DNA of 64,000 nt from Chloroflexota bacterium (GTDB taxonomy: Bacteria; Chloroflexota; Anaerolineae; J102). The notes under the pieces were generated by a model that saw only the letters and a program-made list of their open reading frames with translations, was not told the DNA's origin and did no database searches. Every line of letters starts with the position of its first letter. The first letter of the stretch is position 1. Where the stretch lies: NCBI GenBank assembly GCA_029782215.1, contig JAKOVD010000178.1, positions 1 to 64,000 on the forward strand. The letters are read 5' to 3'. Positions 50,305 to 59,330 of this stretch are shown one piece after another. Made by a program: the position numbers and the translations under genes.

Positions 50305-51888
50305 ATGACCACGACCAGTCTCACCAGCACCGCAGGCGCCATTGCCGGCAGCGCCAGCCCGGACCAAGACAGCGCCCGCCTCCTTCCCGACAAGATCACC
50401 ACAGCCCATGCAGGCCCTTCCCGCCCTGCGTGCGGCGTCCTCTGCCATTGTCCCATTGCCCAGTGCTCGTGCGGCCTGGTGGCGCCACCGGCGGCGCCGC
50501 TGCCCGAGGGAACCGTTCCGGCGGCAGTCACGCCGGCGCCGCCCCCGGGTGCGCTGTCCGGCCGGCTCGATGTCGTACTGACCCATCCCGTGCTTGGGCT
50601 ACTGGTGTTCATGGCTGTCATGTACCTGGTCTTCCACCTCGTGCAGGACGTTTCGGCTCCCTACATGGATTGGATGGACGCCGTCATCGCAGGGCCGGTC
50701 ACCCACCTCACGGTGACCGCGTTGGGCCTGGTGCACGCGCCCGCCTGGACTGTGTCACTGGCCATCGACGGCGTCATCGCCGGTGTGGGCGTGGAAATGG
50801 TCTTCCTGCCCGGCCTGATCATCATGTACTTCTCGATGGCTCTGTTGGAGGAAATTGGCTACCTCCCCCGCGCCGCCACGGTCATGGACGGCGTGGCACG
50901 GCGCGTGGGGCTGCGCGGGCGCTCCTTCCTGCCGATGATTCTTGGCTTCGGCTGCAACACCCCTGCCATTCACGCCACCCGCACCATCGAGAGCCGTTCG
51001 GCGCGCATCCTCACGGGTCTGATGATCCCCTTTATGTCATGTTCCGCCCGGATGCCGATCTATGTTCTCTTCGGGCTGGCCTTCTTCCCGACCTACGCCA
51101 GTTGGGTGATCTGGGGCTTGTACCTGTTGGGTGTCATCCTCGCCATGATCATGGGCGTCGTTCTCTCCCGCTTTGTCTTTGTGAACGCCAATGACGGCGC
51201 TCCCGCGCCCCTGCCCCCCTACCAGCGCCCCAGCTTCCGCAGTCTCGCCAACACAACCGCGTCGCAGGCCCTGCAGTACCTGAAGACCGCCGGGACTATC
51301 GTCTTGGTGGTCATGGTCGTCCTCTGGGTGCTGCTCCACGTGCCGTCCTCGGAGCCCCAGCAGTCACTCTACGGCCGGGCCAGCACTGCCCTGGCGCCAA
51401 CCCTGGCGCCGGCCGGATTTGGAGACTGGCAGGTTGCCGGAGCCCTGGTGACGGGCATCATCGCCAAGGAAATGGTCCTGTCCAGCATGGCGCAGTTGAC
51501 CGGCGCCAGGCGCGCCAGCCATGACACCGGCCCCGTGACGGTCACCGGGGACCTGCGCACGGTGGTTGTCGGCTTCGGCCTTGCCACCGTTGCCGCCGGC
51601 AAGCAATTCCTGGAAGTGCTCACACCGGGCATGACCCTCTTCCCCTATCAGCGCCAGACACAGGATATCGGCGTCACGCGCGCCCTTGGCCAGCTCTTCA
51701 CACCGCTCACGGCGCTGGCCTTCCTCGTCTTTGTGCTCACCTACATCCCGTGTCTCCCCACCCTGGCCGCCCAGGCGCAGCAGTTTGGCTGGAAATGGGC
51801 GGGCGTTTCTGTGGGCGTCCAGACCATCCTGCCCTGGCTCCTGGCGGTGGCGATCTTCCAGACAGGTAGGTTGTTGGGCTTGGGATAG
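50305..51888 (+). CDS. feoB: FeoB-like ferrous iron permease lacking the GTPase domain
   Basis: Membrane protein of 527 aa corresponding to the transport part of FeoB. Conserved membrane motifs are MALLEEIGYLPRAATVMD, LGFGCNTPAIHATRT and PFMSCSARMPIYVL (the Gate regions), GIIAKEMVLSS in the second half, and FVLTYIPCLPTLAA near the end. The usual N-terminal G-protein and spacer domains (about 270 residues) are absent. Instead residues 1-85 are Pro/Ala-rich with a Cys cluster, ACGVLCHCPIAQCSCG (Cys43, 47, 49, 54, 56). No GTPase gene is adjacent. It probably moves Fe(II) or another divalent metal, powered or gated differently. No Shine-Dalgarno is clear at the ATG. Confidence 0.83.
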   Translation: MTTTSLTSTAGAIAGSASPDQDSARLLPDKITTAHAGPSRPACGVLCHCPIAQCSCGLVAPPAAPLPEGTVPAAVTPAPPPGALSGRLDVVLTHPVLGLLVFMAVMYLVFHLVQDVSAPYMDWMDAVIAGPVTHLTVTALGLVHAPAWTVSLAIDGVIAGVGVEMVFLPGLIIMYFSMALLEEIGYLPRAATVMDGVARRVGLRGRSFLPMILGFGCNTPAIHATRTIESRSARILTGLMIPFMSCSARMPIYVLFGLAFFPTYASWVIWGLYLLGVILAMIMGVVLSRFVFVNANDGAPAPLPPYQRPSFRSLANTTASQALQYLKTAGTIVLVVMVVLWVLLHVPSSEPQQSLYGRASTALAPTLAPAGFGDWQVAGALVTGIIAKEMVLSSMAQLTGARRASHDTGPVTVTGDLRTVVVGFGLATVAAGKQFLEVLTPGMTLFPYQRQTQDIGVTRALGQLFTPLTALAFLVFVLTYIPCLPTLAAQAQQFGWKWAGVSVGVQTILPWLLAVAIFQTGRLLGLG

Positions 51889-51907
51889 CGCCGGCGCCGG
51901 ACACACA

Positions 51908-51947
51908 GCAACGACCTCCGCCCTCGCAATGGGGCAGAAGTCGTTGC
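51908..51947. terminator. Hairpin between convergent genes
   Basis: GCAACGAC pairs with GTCGTTGC and an imperfect GC-rich inner stem extends it. It lies 20 nt after the FeoB-like stop and 28 nt from the permease stop on the other strand, so it could serve both. Confidence 0.55.
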
Positions 51948-51975
51948 TGCGCCTCCGGCGAAACCTGCTTCGCTC

Positions 51976-52962
51976 CTACCTGGTGACGGGCTTGCGGATG
52001 ACGCTGATGAGCACGGCTCCCAGCACAATCAAGCCGCGGGCCACCTCTTGCCAATAGGGATCGACGCCCATCAGGGTCATGCCGTTGGCAAGCAAGCCGA
52101 TGAAGAGCACGCCCAGGAAGGTGCCGATCATCGAGCCCGAGCCGCCGGCAAGGCTGGTGCCTCCGATCACGACGGCAGCGATGACCTCAAACTCCAGACC
52201 TTCGCCGACGTTGTAGGCGCCGGCCATGATTCGTGATGAAACGATAACGCCGCCCAGGGCGGCCATCAGCCCGCTGATGGCAAAGATCGTGATGCGGGTC
52301 CGTCCCACGGGAATGCCCGACAACCTCGACGCTTCTTCGTTGCCGCCGACGCTGTAGACGGAGCGTCCGAACACCGTGCGCGTGCTGAGGAAGTAGAAGA
52401 TGCCGACCGTGACCAGCATCAGGACAGCGGGCACGGGGATGATCTTAAGCAGGTAGCCCTGGCCCCAGAAGCTGAAGGAATCGGGGAAGGGCGTAATGGG
52501 ATAGGCTTGGGTGACAACCTTCGCTAGGCCTTTATAGCTCATGTACATCGTGAGCGTGACGACGAAGGCCGGGATGGCGAACCGCACCCGAATCAGACCG
52601 GCCAGGCTGTGGATGATCATGCCCAGGCCCAGGACGACGAGCACGGCCAGCGCCAGCGGCACACCCTGTTTGATGGCCAGCACGCCCAGCAGCGAGGAGG
52701 ACCAGGCGACAGCAGAACCGACGCTGACATCGATGTCCCCGGAGATGATCACGAAGGTCATGGCGCAGGCGATCATGCCGTTGATGGCCACGGCGCGCAG
52801 GACGTTAAAAAGATTGCGCTGTGACAGGAAGTTCGGGGCGAATTGCGCCAGGAGCAGGAACAAGATAGCAAGTGCCACCAGCAGGCCCGAGCGCGAAAAC
52901 CACTGGCCCGTGCGCTGCATCCATAGCGGTCGCCCCTCGGCATTTGTAGCGTCAATACTCAT
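51976..52962 (-). CDS. Sugar ABC transporter permease (RbsC/XylH family)
   Basis: Membrane subunit of a ribose-type sugar importer, 328 aa with about nine membrane segments. The family pattern is visible: NLFNVLRAVAINGMIACAMT, VIISGDIDVSVGS near the N-terminus, GRSVYSVGGNEEASRLSGIP in the cytoplasmic coupling region, and VIGGTSLAGGSGSMIGTFLG. Its start overlaps the ATPase stop by 4 nt. It is the last gene of the long sugar operon and pairs with the triple-domain binding protein. Confidence 0.9.
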   Translation of the reverse strand: MSIDATNAEGRPLWMQRTGQWFSRSGLLVALAILFLLLAQFAPNFLSQRNLFNVLRAVAINGMIACAMTFVIISGDIDVSVGSAVAWSSSLLGVLAIKQGVPLALAVLVVLGLGMIIHSLAGLIRVRFAIPAFVVTLTMYMSYKGLAKVVTQAYPITPFPDSFSFWGQGYLLKIIPVPAVLMLVTVGIFYFLSTRTVFGRSVYSVGGNEEASRLSGIPVGRTRITIFAISGLMAALGGVIVSSRIMAGAYNVGEGLEFEVIAAVVIGGTSLAGGSGSMIGTFLGVLFIGLLANGMTLMGVDPYWQEVARGLIVLGAVLISVIRKPVTR

Positions 52963-54461
52963 TGTGCGGGCTCCTCCATCACCATGGCAAGCAAAGTCTC
53001 TAGATCGGTTTCCGCTGGATGGACCTCACTGGTGATCCGCCCCTGGTTCATCACCAGGACGCGATCGGCGACATCCAGCACCTCTTCGATTTCCGACGAG
53101 ATGAAGATCACGGCCAGACCTCGCCGTGCCAAATCACGCACCAGGCTGAAGATCTGTTCCTTTGCCTGGATATCGATCCCCCGTGTGGGTTCGTCCATCA
53201 ACAGAATCTCGGGCAAGGTATTCAGCCAGTTGCCTACGACCACCTTCTGCTGATTGCCGCCGCTCAAAGTGCCTGTCGGGACACCCAGGCCGGGGGTCTT
53301 GATGTCGAGCGCCTTCACCATCTCCTGCGCCAGGGCCGTTCCGCGCGCCTTCTGCAGCACGCCCTGCACACTGAAGCGGTGCATGCTGGCTTGCGTCAGG
53401 TTATCCTGGACAGAGAACACAAGCACCAGCCCCTGACGCTTGCGGTCTTCGGGCGTGAGTCCCAGGCCATGCGCTTTCATCGTCACCGGCGACAGCTTGG
53501 TCACCTTTTCACCTTTGACGTAGATCTCACCGCTGTCGATGGGATCCAGGCCGAAGATCGCCCGCACCAGCTCGGTGCGCCCGGAGCCCAGCAGGCCGGC
53601 AAACCCCAGGACCTCACCTCCACGCACCTCGAAGGAGATATCGTGGAGGACGCCCTTACGTTGGACGTTGCGCAGCGCCAGCTTGACTTCGCCTGGCGTG
53701 CCGCTTTCGCCCCATTCGGTGCGCTGCCAATCGGAGCCGATCATCATGTTGGCGATGCGTGATGGCGTCGCTTCGCCGGCAGAGATGGTGCCGATCAAGC
53801 GGCCGTCACGCAGCACCGTCACCGTGTCGGCCACCCGCGGAATCTCCTGCAGGCGGTGCGTCACATAGACGATGGCATGACCTTGCTCCGCCAGGCGCCG
53901 GACAACCTTGTGCAGCACCTCCATCTCGCCGGCGGCCAGCGCGCTTGTGGGCTCGTCCAGGATGAGCACACGGGGGTTGAACGAGATGGCCTTGGCAATT
54001 TCAATGAGCTGCTGCTGCGCAACACTCAAGCGCGACACCTGCTCGTCAAGGTTGATGGAGACTTCAAGCTGGTCGAGGGCGGCCTGCGCAATCGGCCGGA
54101 TGGCCTTGCGATTGATGACAGATAGGCCCACGAGCCGCTGCTTTGGCCAGCGGCCGAGCAGGATGTTCTCGGCTACGGTCAGGCCGGGCACCAGGCTCAT
54201 CTCCTGGTAGACCGTACAGATGCCCTGTTCGAATGCTGCTTTGGGACCGGCAATGGTCACTGGGTTGCCGTCGATGAGGATCCGGCCGCTGTCCGGATGG
54301 ACGGCCCCGCTGAGGATCTTGACTAGTGTGGACTTGCCGGCCCCGTTCTTGCCCAGCAAGGCCCGGACCTCGCCTTTGTCCACCGTGAGATCCACATGAT
54401 CCAGCGCAACCACGCCGGGATAGCGTTTGCTGAGCTGTTCTAAGGCTAAGATTGGCGCCAT
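52959..54461 (-). CDS. Sugar ABC transporter ATPase with two NBDs (RbsA/XylG family)
   Basis: Energising subunit of the importer, 500 aa with two nucleotide-binding domains. NBD1 has Walker A LGKNGAGKSTLVKIL, signature LSVAQQQLIEIAKAI and Walker B VLILDEPTSAL. NBD2 has a degenerate Walker A (FAGLLGSGRTELVR), signature LSGGNQQKVVVGNWL and Walker B ILLMDEPTRGID. This asymmetry is normal in the family. A pair of REP hairpins lies between it and the binding-protein gene upstream. Confidence 0.92.
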   Translation of the reverse strand: MAPILALEQLSKRYPGVVALDHVDLTVDKGEVRALLGKNGAGKSTLVKILSGAVHPDSGRILIDGNPVTIAGPKAAFEQGICTVYQEMSLVPGLTVAENILLGRWPKQRLVGLSVINRKAIRPIAQAALDQLEVSINLDEQVSRLSVAQQQLIEIAKAISFNPRVLILDEPTSALAAGEMEVLHKVVRRLAEQGHAIVYVTHRLQEIPRVADTVTVLRDGRLIGTISAGEATPSRIANMMIGSDWQRTEWGESGTPGEVKLALRNVQRKGVLHDISFEVRGGEVLGFAGLLGSGRTELVRAIFGLDPIDSGEIYVKGEKVTKLSPVTMKAHGLGLTPEDRKRQGLVLVFSVQDNLTQASMHRFSVQGVLQKARGTALAQEMVKALDIKTPGLGVPTGTLSGGNQQKVVVGNWLNTLPEILLMDEPTRGIDIQAKEQIFSLVRDLARRGLAVIFISSEIEEVLDVADRVLVMNQGRITSEVHPAETDLETLLAMVMEEPAQ

Positions 54462-54490
54462 GACTATCCTCGAAGGGTGAGGTCCGCGCT

Positions 54491-54607
54491 CGTCGTAGTA
54501 GCGACTTCAGTCGCTGGGTTACAGACGACTGAAGTCGTCACCACGAGTAGGGTGCTCCCGTAGTAGCGACTTCAGTCGCCTTTTTTCAGACGACTGAAGC
54601 CGCTACG
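54491..54607. repeat. Four REP-type palindromes in two inverted pairs
   Basis: Copies at 54500-54515 and 54565-54580 (AGCGACTTCAGTCGC) face inverted copies at 54524-54539 and 54589-54604 (GACGACTGAAG). Each pair can fold into one long stem; the second encloses TTTTTT. They lie between the binding-protein and ATPase genes. Confidence 0.85.
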
Positions 54608-54620
54608 CAGGAGCCAGGGG

Positions 54621-57548
54621 TTACTTGAAGATCGCCTTGCCTTCGGTGTCCTCGAACTGCTTGATCAGGGCATCGTTGCCGCGGCCGAAGAAGATCGTCG
54701 GCGTGTTGGTCACCGCCTCGACCTGCTTGCCGTTCATGACATCCACCATCGTCATGAAGGCATCGTAGCCCATCTGGTACGGCGCCTGGCCGGTGACACC
54801 CTGGAGGATGTCATCCTTCGCCTGGAGCATCTGTCCCATCTGGTTGTTCATGTCCGTGCCGAAGACGTAGACCTGGCCGCCCAGGCCCAGGGTCTTGACG
54901 GCGTTGGCGTGCGCCACCGTGCCGCCTTCGTTCGCCGCCCACAGCACGTTGATCTCAGGATGCGCCTGCAGCATGGCCTCGGAAACCGGCTGCGCCTTGT
55001 CCGCCAGCCAGCCCGCCTGGTCCGCCACCACCTTCACGCCCGGCAGCGTCTTCACCTGCGCCAGGAACCCGTCCTTGCGCGGCGGGCAGCCTTCGAATTG
55101 GTCGCAGTTCAGCAGGCCGATGTTGGCCTTGCCGCCCAGCTTGTCGGTGATGAACTTGACTGCGGCCTCACCGCTCTTGGTGCCCAGGTCTTCGTTCTTG
55201 GTCACCAGGAAGCCGGAGGCGATGGTCTTGTCATTGACGCAGGTGTTGAAGCACACGATTGTGATGCCGGCATCCTTCGCCTTCTTCAGGGCGGCGATGG
55301 AGCCATCCGCCGAGATCGGGGTGATGACGATAGCATCCACCTTGCGGGTGATGTAGTCGTCGATCATGCTGGCTTCTTTGTCCAGCTTGTTCTCGGTGTT
55401 GCCCAGGATCAGCTCGGCGCCCACCTTGTCAGCCGCCGCCTGCATGCCTGCCTGTACGGTCTGCATGAAGGTGTCGCTCTGGAACACCACGCCCGCAACC
55501 GTCAGCTTCTTGCCGGGAGCAGCCGCGCCTTCGGCGGGTGCGGCAAAGATGGCCTTGCCTTCGCTGTCCATGAACTGCTTGATCATGGCATCGTTGCCGC
55601 GGCCGAAATAGATGGTCGGCGTGTTCGTCACGGCCTCGACCTTCTTGCCGCCCAGCACGTCCATGGCGGTCGCCAGCGAGTCATAGCCCATCTGGTACGG
55701 CGCCTGGCCGGTGACACCCTGGAGGATGTCGTCGCTGGCCTGCAGCATCTGCCCCATCTGGTTGTTCATGTCCGTGCCGAAGACGTAGACCTGGCCGCCC
55801 AGGCCCAGGGTCTTGACGGCGTTGGCGTGCGCCACCGTGCCGCCTTCGTTCGCCGCCCACAGCACGTTGATGTCAGGATGCGCCTGCAGCATGGCCTCGG
55901 AAACCGGCTGTGCCTTGTCCGCCAGCCAGCCTGCCTGGTCCGCCACGACTTCCACGCCCGGCAGCGTCTTCACCTGCGCCAGGAACCCGTCCTTGCGCGG
56001 CGGGCAGCCTTCGAACTGGTCGCAGTTCAGCAGGCCGATCTTGGCCTTGCCGCCCAGCTTGTCGGTGATGAACTTGACCGCCGCCTCACCGCTCTTGATG
56101 CCCAGGTCTTCGTTCTTGGTCACCAGGAAGGCCGAGGGGATGGTCTTGTCGTTGACACAGGTGTTGAAGCAAATGATCGTGATGCCGGCATCCTTCGCCT
56201 TCTTCAGGGCAGCGACGGAGCCGTCAGCCGAGATCGGGGTGATGACGATGGCATCCACCTTGCGGGTGATGTAGTCGTCGATCATGCTGGCTTCTTTGTC
56301 CAGCTTGTTCTCGGTGTTGCCCATGATCATCTCGGCGCCCAGCTTGTCAGCCGCCGCCTGCATGCCCGCCTGTACGGTCTGCATGAAGGTGTCGCTCTGG
56401 AACACCACACCGGCGATGAGCGGCTTGCCGCCCGCAGGCTTGGCAGGCTCTGCAGCCGCCGCGGGCACCTCGAAGATGGCCTTGCCTTCGCTGTCCATGA
56501 ACTGCTTGATCATGGCATCGTTGCCGCGGCCGAAATAGATGGTCGGCGTGTTCGTCACGGCCTCGACCTTCTTGCCGCCCATGACGTCGAGGGCCGAGTT
56601 CAGGGCATCATAGCCCATCTGATAGGGCGCCTGGCCGGTGACACCCTGGAGGATGTCGTCGCTGGCCTGCAGCATCTGCCCCATCTGGTTGTTCATGTCC
56701 GTGCCGAAGACGAACACCTTGCCGCCCAGGCCCAGGGTCTTGACGGCGTTGGCATGCGCCACCGTGCCGCCTTCGTTCGCTGCCCACAGCACATTGATGT
56801 CGGGATTCGCCTGAAGCATGGCCTCGGAAACCGGCTGCGCCTTGTCCGCCAGCCAGCCTGCCTGGTCCGCCACGACTTCCACGCCCGGCAGCGCCTTCAC
56901 CTGCGCCAGGAACCCGTCCTTGCGCGGCGGGCAGCCTTCGAACTGGTCGCAGTTCAGCAGGCCGATCTTGGCCTTGCCGCCCAGCTTGTCGGTGATGAAC
57001 TTGGCCGCCGCCTCACCGCTCTTGATGCCCAGGTCTTCGTTCTTGGTCACCAGGAAGGCCGAGGGGATGGTCTTGTCGTTGACGCAGGTGTTGAAGCAAA
57101 TGATCGTGATGCCGGCATCCTTCGCCTTCTTCAGGGCAGCGACGGAGCCGTCAGCCGAGATCGGGGTGATGACGATGGCATCTACCTTGCGGGTGATGTA
57201 GTCGTCGATCATGCTGGCTTCTTTGTCCAGCTTGTTCTCGGTGTTGCCCATGATCATCTCGACGCCGGCCTTGTCGGCGGCCGCCTGCATGCCTGCCTGC
57301 ACGGTCTGCATGAAGGTGTCGCTCTGGAACACCACGCCGGCGATGAGCGGCTTGGTCTTGGCCGGCGCCTCAGGCGCCTTTGTTGCTTCGGCTGGCGCCT
57401 GCGTGGGCTGTGCGGCCGGTGCTGTGGTCGCCGCTGGCGCCTGGGTCGGCTGCGCGGGAGCGGGCGTCGCCGCTCCGCCGCAGGCCGCCAACAGCACAGC
57501 CGCAATGATCAGAAGGCCCAATAGGGGCAGAAAACGCTTGTTACTCAT
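54621..57548 (-). CDS. Lipoprotein with three tandem sugar-binding domains
   Basis: Extracytoplasmic solute-binding lipoprotein of 975 aa, about three times the family length. ATG 57548 follows GAGGAG; the signal peptide ends in lipobox LLAAC with Cys23. An Ala/Pro/Thr/Gln linker leads to three near-identical Peripla_BP_4 (ribose-type) domains at about 57355-56465, 56430-55545 and 55505-54624, a repeat of about 920 bp. Each has GVVFQSDTFMQTVQAGMQ, KVDAIVITPISADGS, four Cys (CFNTC and NCDQFEGC) and DQAGWLADKAQPVSEAML. Ala/Pro linkers join them. Single-domain proteins are usual for RbsC/RbsA-type importers, so the fusion should raise local ligand capture or delivery (inference). An assembly artefact is unlikely because the copies and linkers differ. 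Confidence 0.92.
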   Translation of the reverse strand: MSNKRFLPLLGLLIIAAVLLAACGGAATPAPAQPTQAPAATTAPAAQPTQAPAEATKAPEAPAKTKPLIAGVVFQSDTFMQTVQAGMQAAADKAGVEMIMGNTENKLDKEASMIDDYITRKVDAIVITPISADGSVAALKKAKDAGITIICFNTCVNDKTIPSAFLVTKNEDLGIKSGEAAAKFITDKLGGKAKIGLLNCDQFEGCPPRKDGFLAQVKALPGVEVVADQAGWLADKAQPVSEAMLQANPDINVLWAANEGGTVAHANAVKTLGLGGKVFVFGTDMNNQMGQMLQASDDILQGVTGQAPYQMGYDALNSALDVMGGKKVEAVTNTPTIYFGRGNDAMIKQFMDSEGKAIFEVPAAAAEPAKPAGGKPLIAGVVFQSDTFMQTVQAGMQAAADKLGAEMIMGNTENKLDKEASMIDDYITRKVDAIVITPISADGSVAALKKAKDAGITIICFNTCVNDKTIPSAFLVTKNEDLGIKSGEAAVKFITDKLGGKAKIGLLNCDQFEGCPPRKDGFLAQVKTLPGVEVVADQAGWLADKAQPVSEAMLQAHPDINVLWAANEGGTVAHANAVKTLGLGGQVYVFGTDMNNQMGQMLQASDDILQGVTGQAPYQMGYDSLATAMDVLGGKKVEAVTNTPTIYFGRGNDAMIKQFMDSEGKAIFAAPAEGAAAPGKKLTVAGVVFQSDTFMQTVQAGMQAAADKVGAELILGNTENKLDKEASMIDDYITRKVDAIVITPISADGSIAALKKAKDAGITIVCFNTCVNDKTIASGFLVTKNEDLGTKSGEAAVKFITDKLGGKANIGLLNCDQFEGCPPRKDGFLAQVKTLPGVKVVADQAGWLADKAQPVSEAMLQAHPEINVLWAANEGGTVAHANAVKTLGLGGQVYVFGTDMNNQMGQMLQAKDDILQGVTGQAPYQMGYDAFMTMVDVMNGKQVEAVTNTPTIFFGRGNDALIKQFEDTEGKAIFK

Positions 57549-57664
57549 GGATCTCCTCACTTGTTGAGTGTTGAAGGGAAGAACGTGTTGCAATAGGCAC
57601 TGTGGGCTGATGATCACTGCATTGGCACTCTCCTGCAGATACCCATCAAAAGGGGATTTCTAGC

Positions 57665-57680
57665 AGCGACTTCAGCCGTT
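57665..57680. repeat. Single degenerate REP-type palindrome
   Basis: AGCGACTTCAGCCGTT lies between the kinase stop and the binding-protein gene. It belongs to the family seen at 22701-22826 and 54500-54604. Confidence 0.6.
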
Positions 57681-57709
57681 TCAGGTGGCAGCGGTCGCTG
57701 AGATCGCAA

Positions 57710-59275
57710 TTAGGACTCGAGCACGCTCTTATTGCTCAGAGGCGTCAGAACCCGGTAGAGATCGCGGAACTGGTCAAAAACCTGGCGATACGCCGCGACA
57801 TAGGCACGGTAGTGTTCGTGGTAGGCAGACCTCGGCTCGATGCGATCGGTGGTCTGCGCAAAGCGGCGAGCCGTTGCCGCCATGTCGGGAAAAAGACCCA
57901 CAGCATGGCCGGCCATGATGGCGCAGCCCAGGGCGGCGATGTCCTCGCGGTGCAGGCGCACGTAGGGCACACCCAACACGTCGGCCTTGATCTGGTTCCA
58001 CAGCCGGCTGTTGGCGCCACCGCCGATCACCCGCACCTCGGCAAAGGCAGCATCGGGCACGTACTCGCGCACCACGGCCAGGGCATCGGCGTAGTCATAG
58101 GCAATCGACTCGAGCAGCGACCGGTAGAAATGCGCCTTGCGGTGCGTCCAGGTGAAGCCAACCCAGGCGCCCCGGACATCGGGATCGACCGGACAGGCGC
58201 GTCCCACCAGGTGCGGGACAAAGAGGAGGCCCTCGCTGCCCGGGGGCACCGCTGCAGCCTGGTCGTCGAGCCATTGGTAGGCCGACATCCCCGCCTGTTT
58301 CGCCTCCTGGATGGCTTCCGCCGCCAGTTGATCGCGGAACCAGCGATGGGTCAGCCCGCCGCCGCTGATGTACATCATCGGGTACCAGTGCCAATCACCC
58401 AACGGCCCCGCCAGAGGCTGCAGCATCCCATGGCGGGTGTCGGCAAAGTAGCGGTCCACACAGGTCGCCAGCACAGGAAAGGTGCCGGCGACGTCCACCA
58501 ATTGTCCGGGGTCCACCAGCCCGGCGCCCAGGCAGCCGGCCACCTGGTCGCCCGCCCCGGCCACCAGCGGCGTGCCTGCCTGCAGCCCGCAGGCGGCTGC
58601 AGCCGGCCCCGAAAGACCCCCGACGACGGTGGTTGCGGGCACAATGCGCGGGAACTTGTCCAGGGGCAGGCCAAAGGTCTCGGCCAGCTCAGGGGACCAC
58701 GCCCGCCGTGCGGTCTCGCCCACGCCGATCCAAAGCAGATACGAGGGGTCCATGAACGCGTCCTCGCCCTTCAGCCCGGCCATGCGCCCCGCGACGTAGT
58801 TGCTCAACATGAGCACCTTGTCGATGCGCCGGTAGAGTTCAGGAAACGCATCCTGCCACCACAGCATGCGTGGGGCCATGAACGGCAGCGAGCCCGTCAG
58901 CTCGACCAGGCGCGGCCCGTTCTGCGCCTCCATCTGCTGCAAATAGGGCTGGTAGCGGGTGTCTAACGCCGAGGGATACCAGGGGGTCAGGGCGTTCCAC
59001 TCCCTGTCGATGGCGATGGCGCCCGCCATCTGTCCATCGAAGGCAATCGCCGCCACATCGCCCGCCTTGATCCCCGATCTGTCCACCACCTCGCGCAGGA
59101 CCGCCAGGGCGCCGGCGTAGAACTCGTCGCCCGACTGCTCGGCCAGGCCCGGTCCTGGCTGGTGCAGGCCCGCCTCGCGCGCCGCGTCCGCGACCGCCCG
59201 GCCCTCACAGTCGAAAAGTGAAGCCTTGATCACGCTCGTTCCGAGATCGACGCCAATGAGGTAGTCGGAAGTCAT
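57710..59275 (-). CDS. FGGY-family carbohydrate kinase
   Basis: Sugar kinase of 521 aa from ATG 59275 (MTSDYLIGVDLGTSVIKASL); the frame is open further upstream without support. Phosphate-binding and signature regions are VDVAGTFPVLATCVD and VIGGGANSRLWNQIKADVLG. It resembles xylulo- and ribulokinases; substrate is not assignable. It lies between the dehydrogenase and the sugar-binding lipoprotein and probably phosphorylates the imported or isomerised sugar. Confidence 0.88.
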   Translation of the reverse strand: MTSDYLIGVDLGTSVIKASLFDCEGRAVADAAREAGLHQPGPGLAEQSGDEFYAGALAVLREVVDRSGIKAGDVAAIAFDGQMAGAIAIDREWNALTPWYPSALDTRYQPYLQQMEAQNGPRLVELTGSLPFMAPRMLWWQDAFPELYRRIDKVLMLSNYVAGRMAGLKGEDAFMDPSYLLWIGVGETARRAWSPELAETFGLPLDKFPRIVPATTVVGGLSGPAAAACGLQAGTPLVAGAGDQVAGCLGAGLVDPGQLVDVAGTFPVLATCVDRYFADTRHGMLQPLAGPLGDWHWYPMMYISGGGLTHRWFRDQLAAEAIQEAKQAGMSAYQWLDDQAAAVPPGSEGLLFVPHLVGRACPVDPDVRGAWVGFTWTHRKAHFYRSLLESIAYDYADALAVVREYVPDAAFAEVRVIGGGANSRLWNQIKADVLGVPYVRLHREDIAALGCAIMAGHAVGLFPDMAATARRFAQTTDRIEPRSAYHEHYRAYVAAYRQVFDQFRDLYRVLTPLSNKSVLES

Positions 59276-59330
59276 AGCCAGGAAATGGAAGAAGTCGTCG
59301 GAGTCAGATGACGCAGGGCGGTGTCCGGCA

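Noticed and set aside
54909-57524. An 871-codon plus-strand frame
   Set aside because: It mirrors the triple-domain binding protein, repeats with the same 920-bp period and has Arg/His-rich composition.
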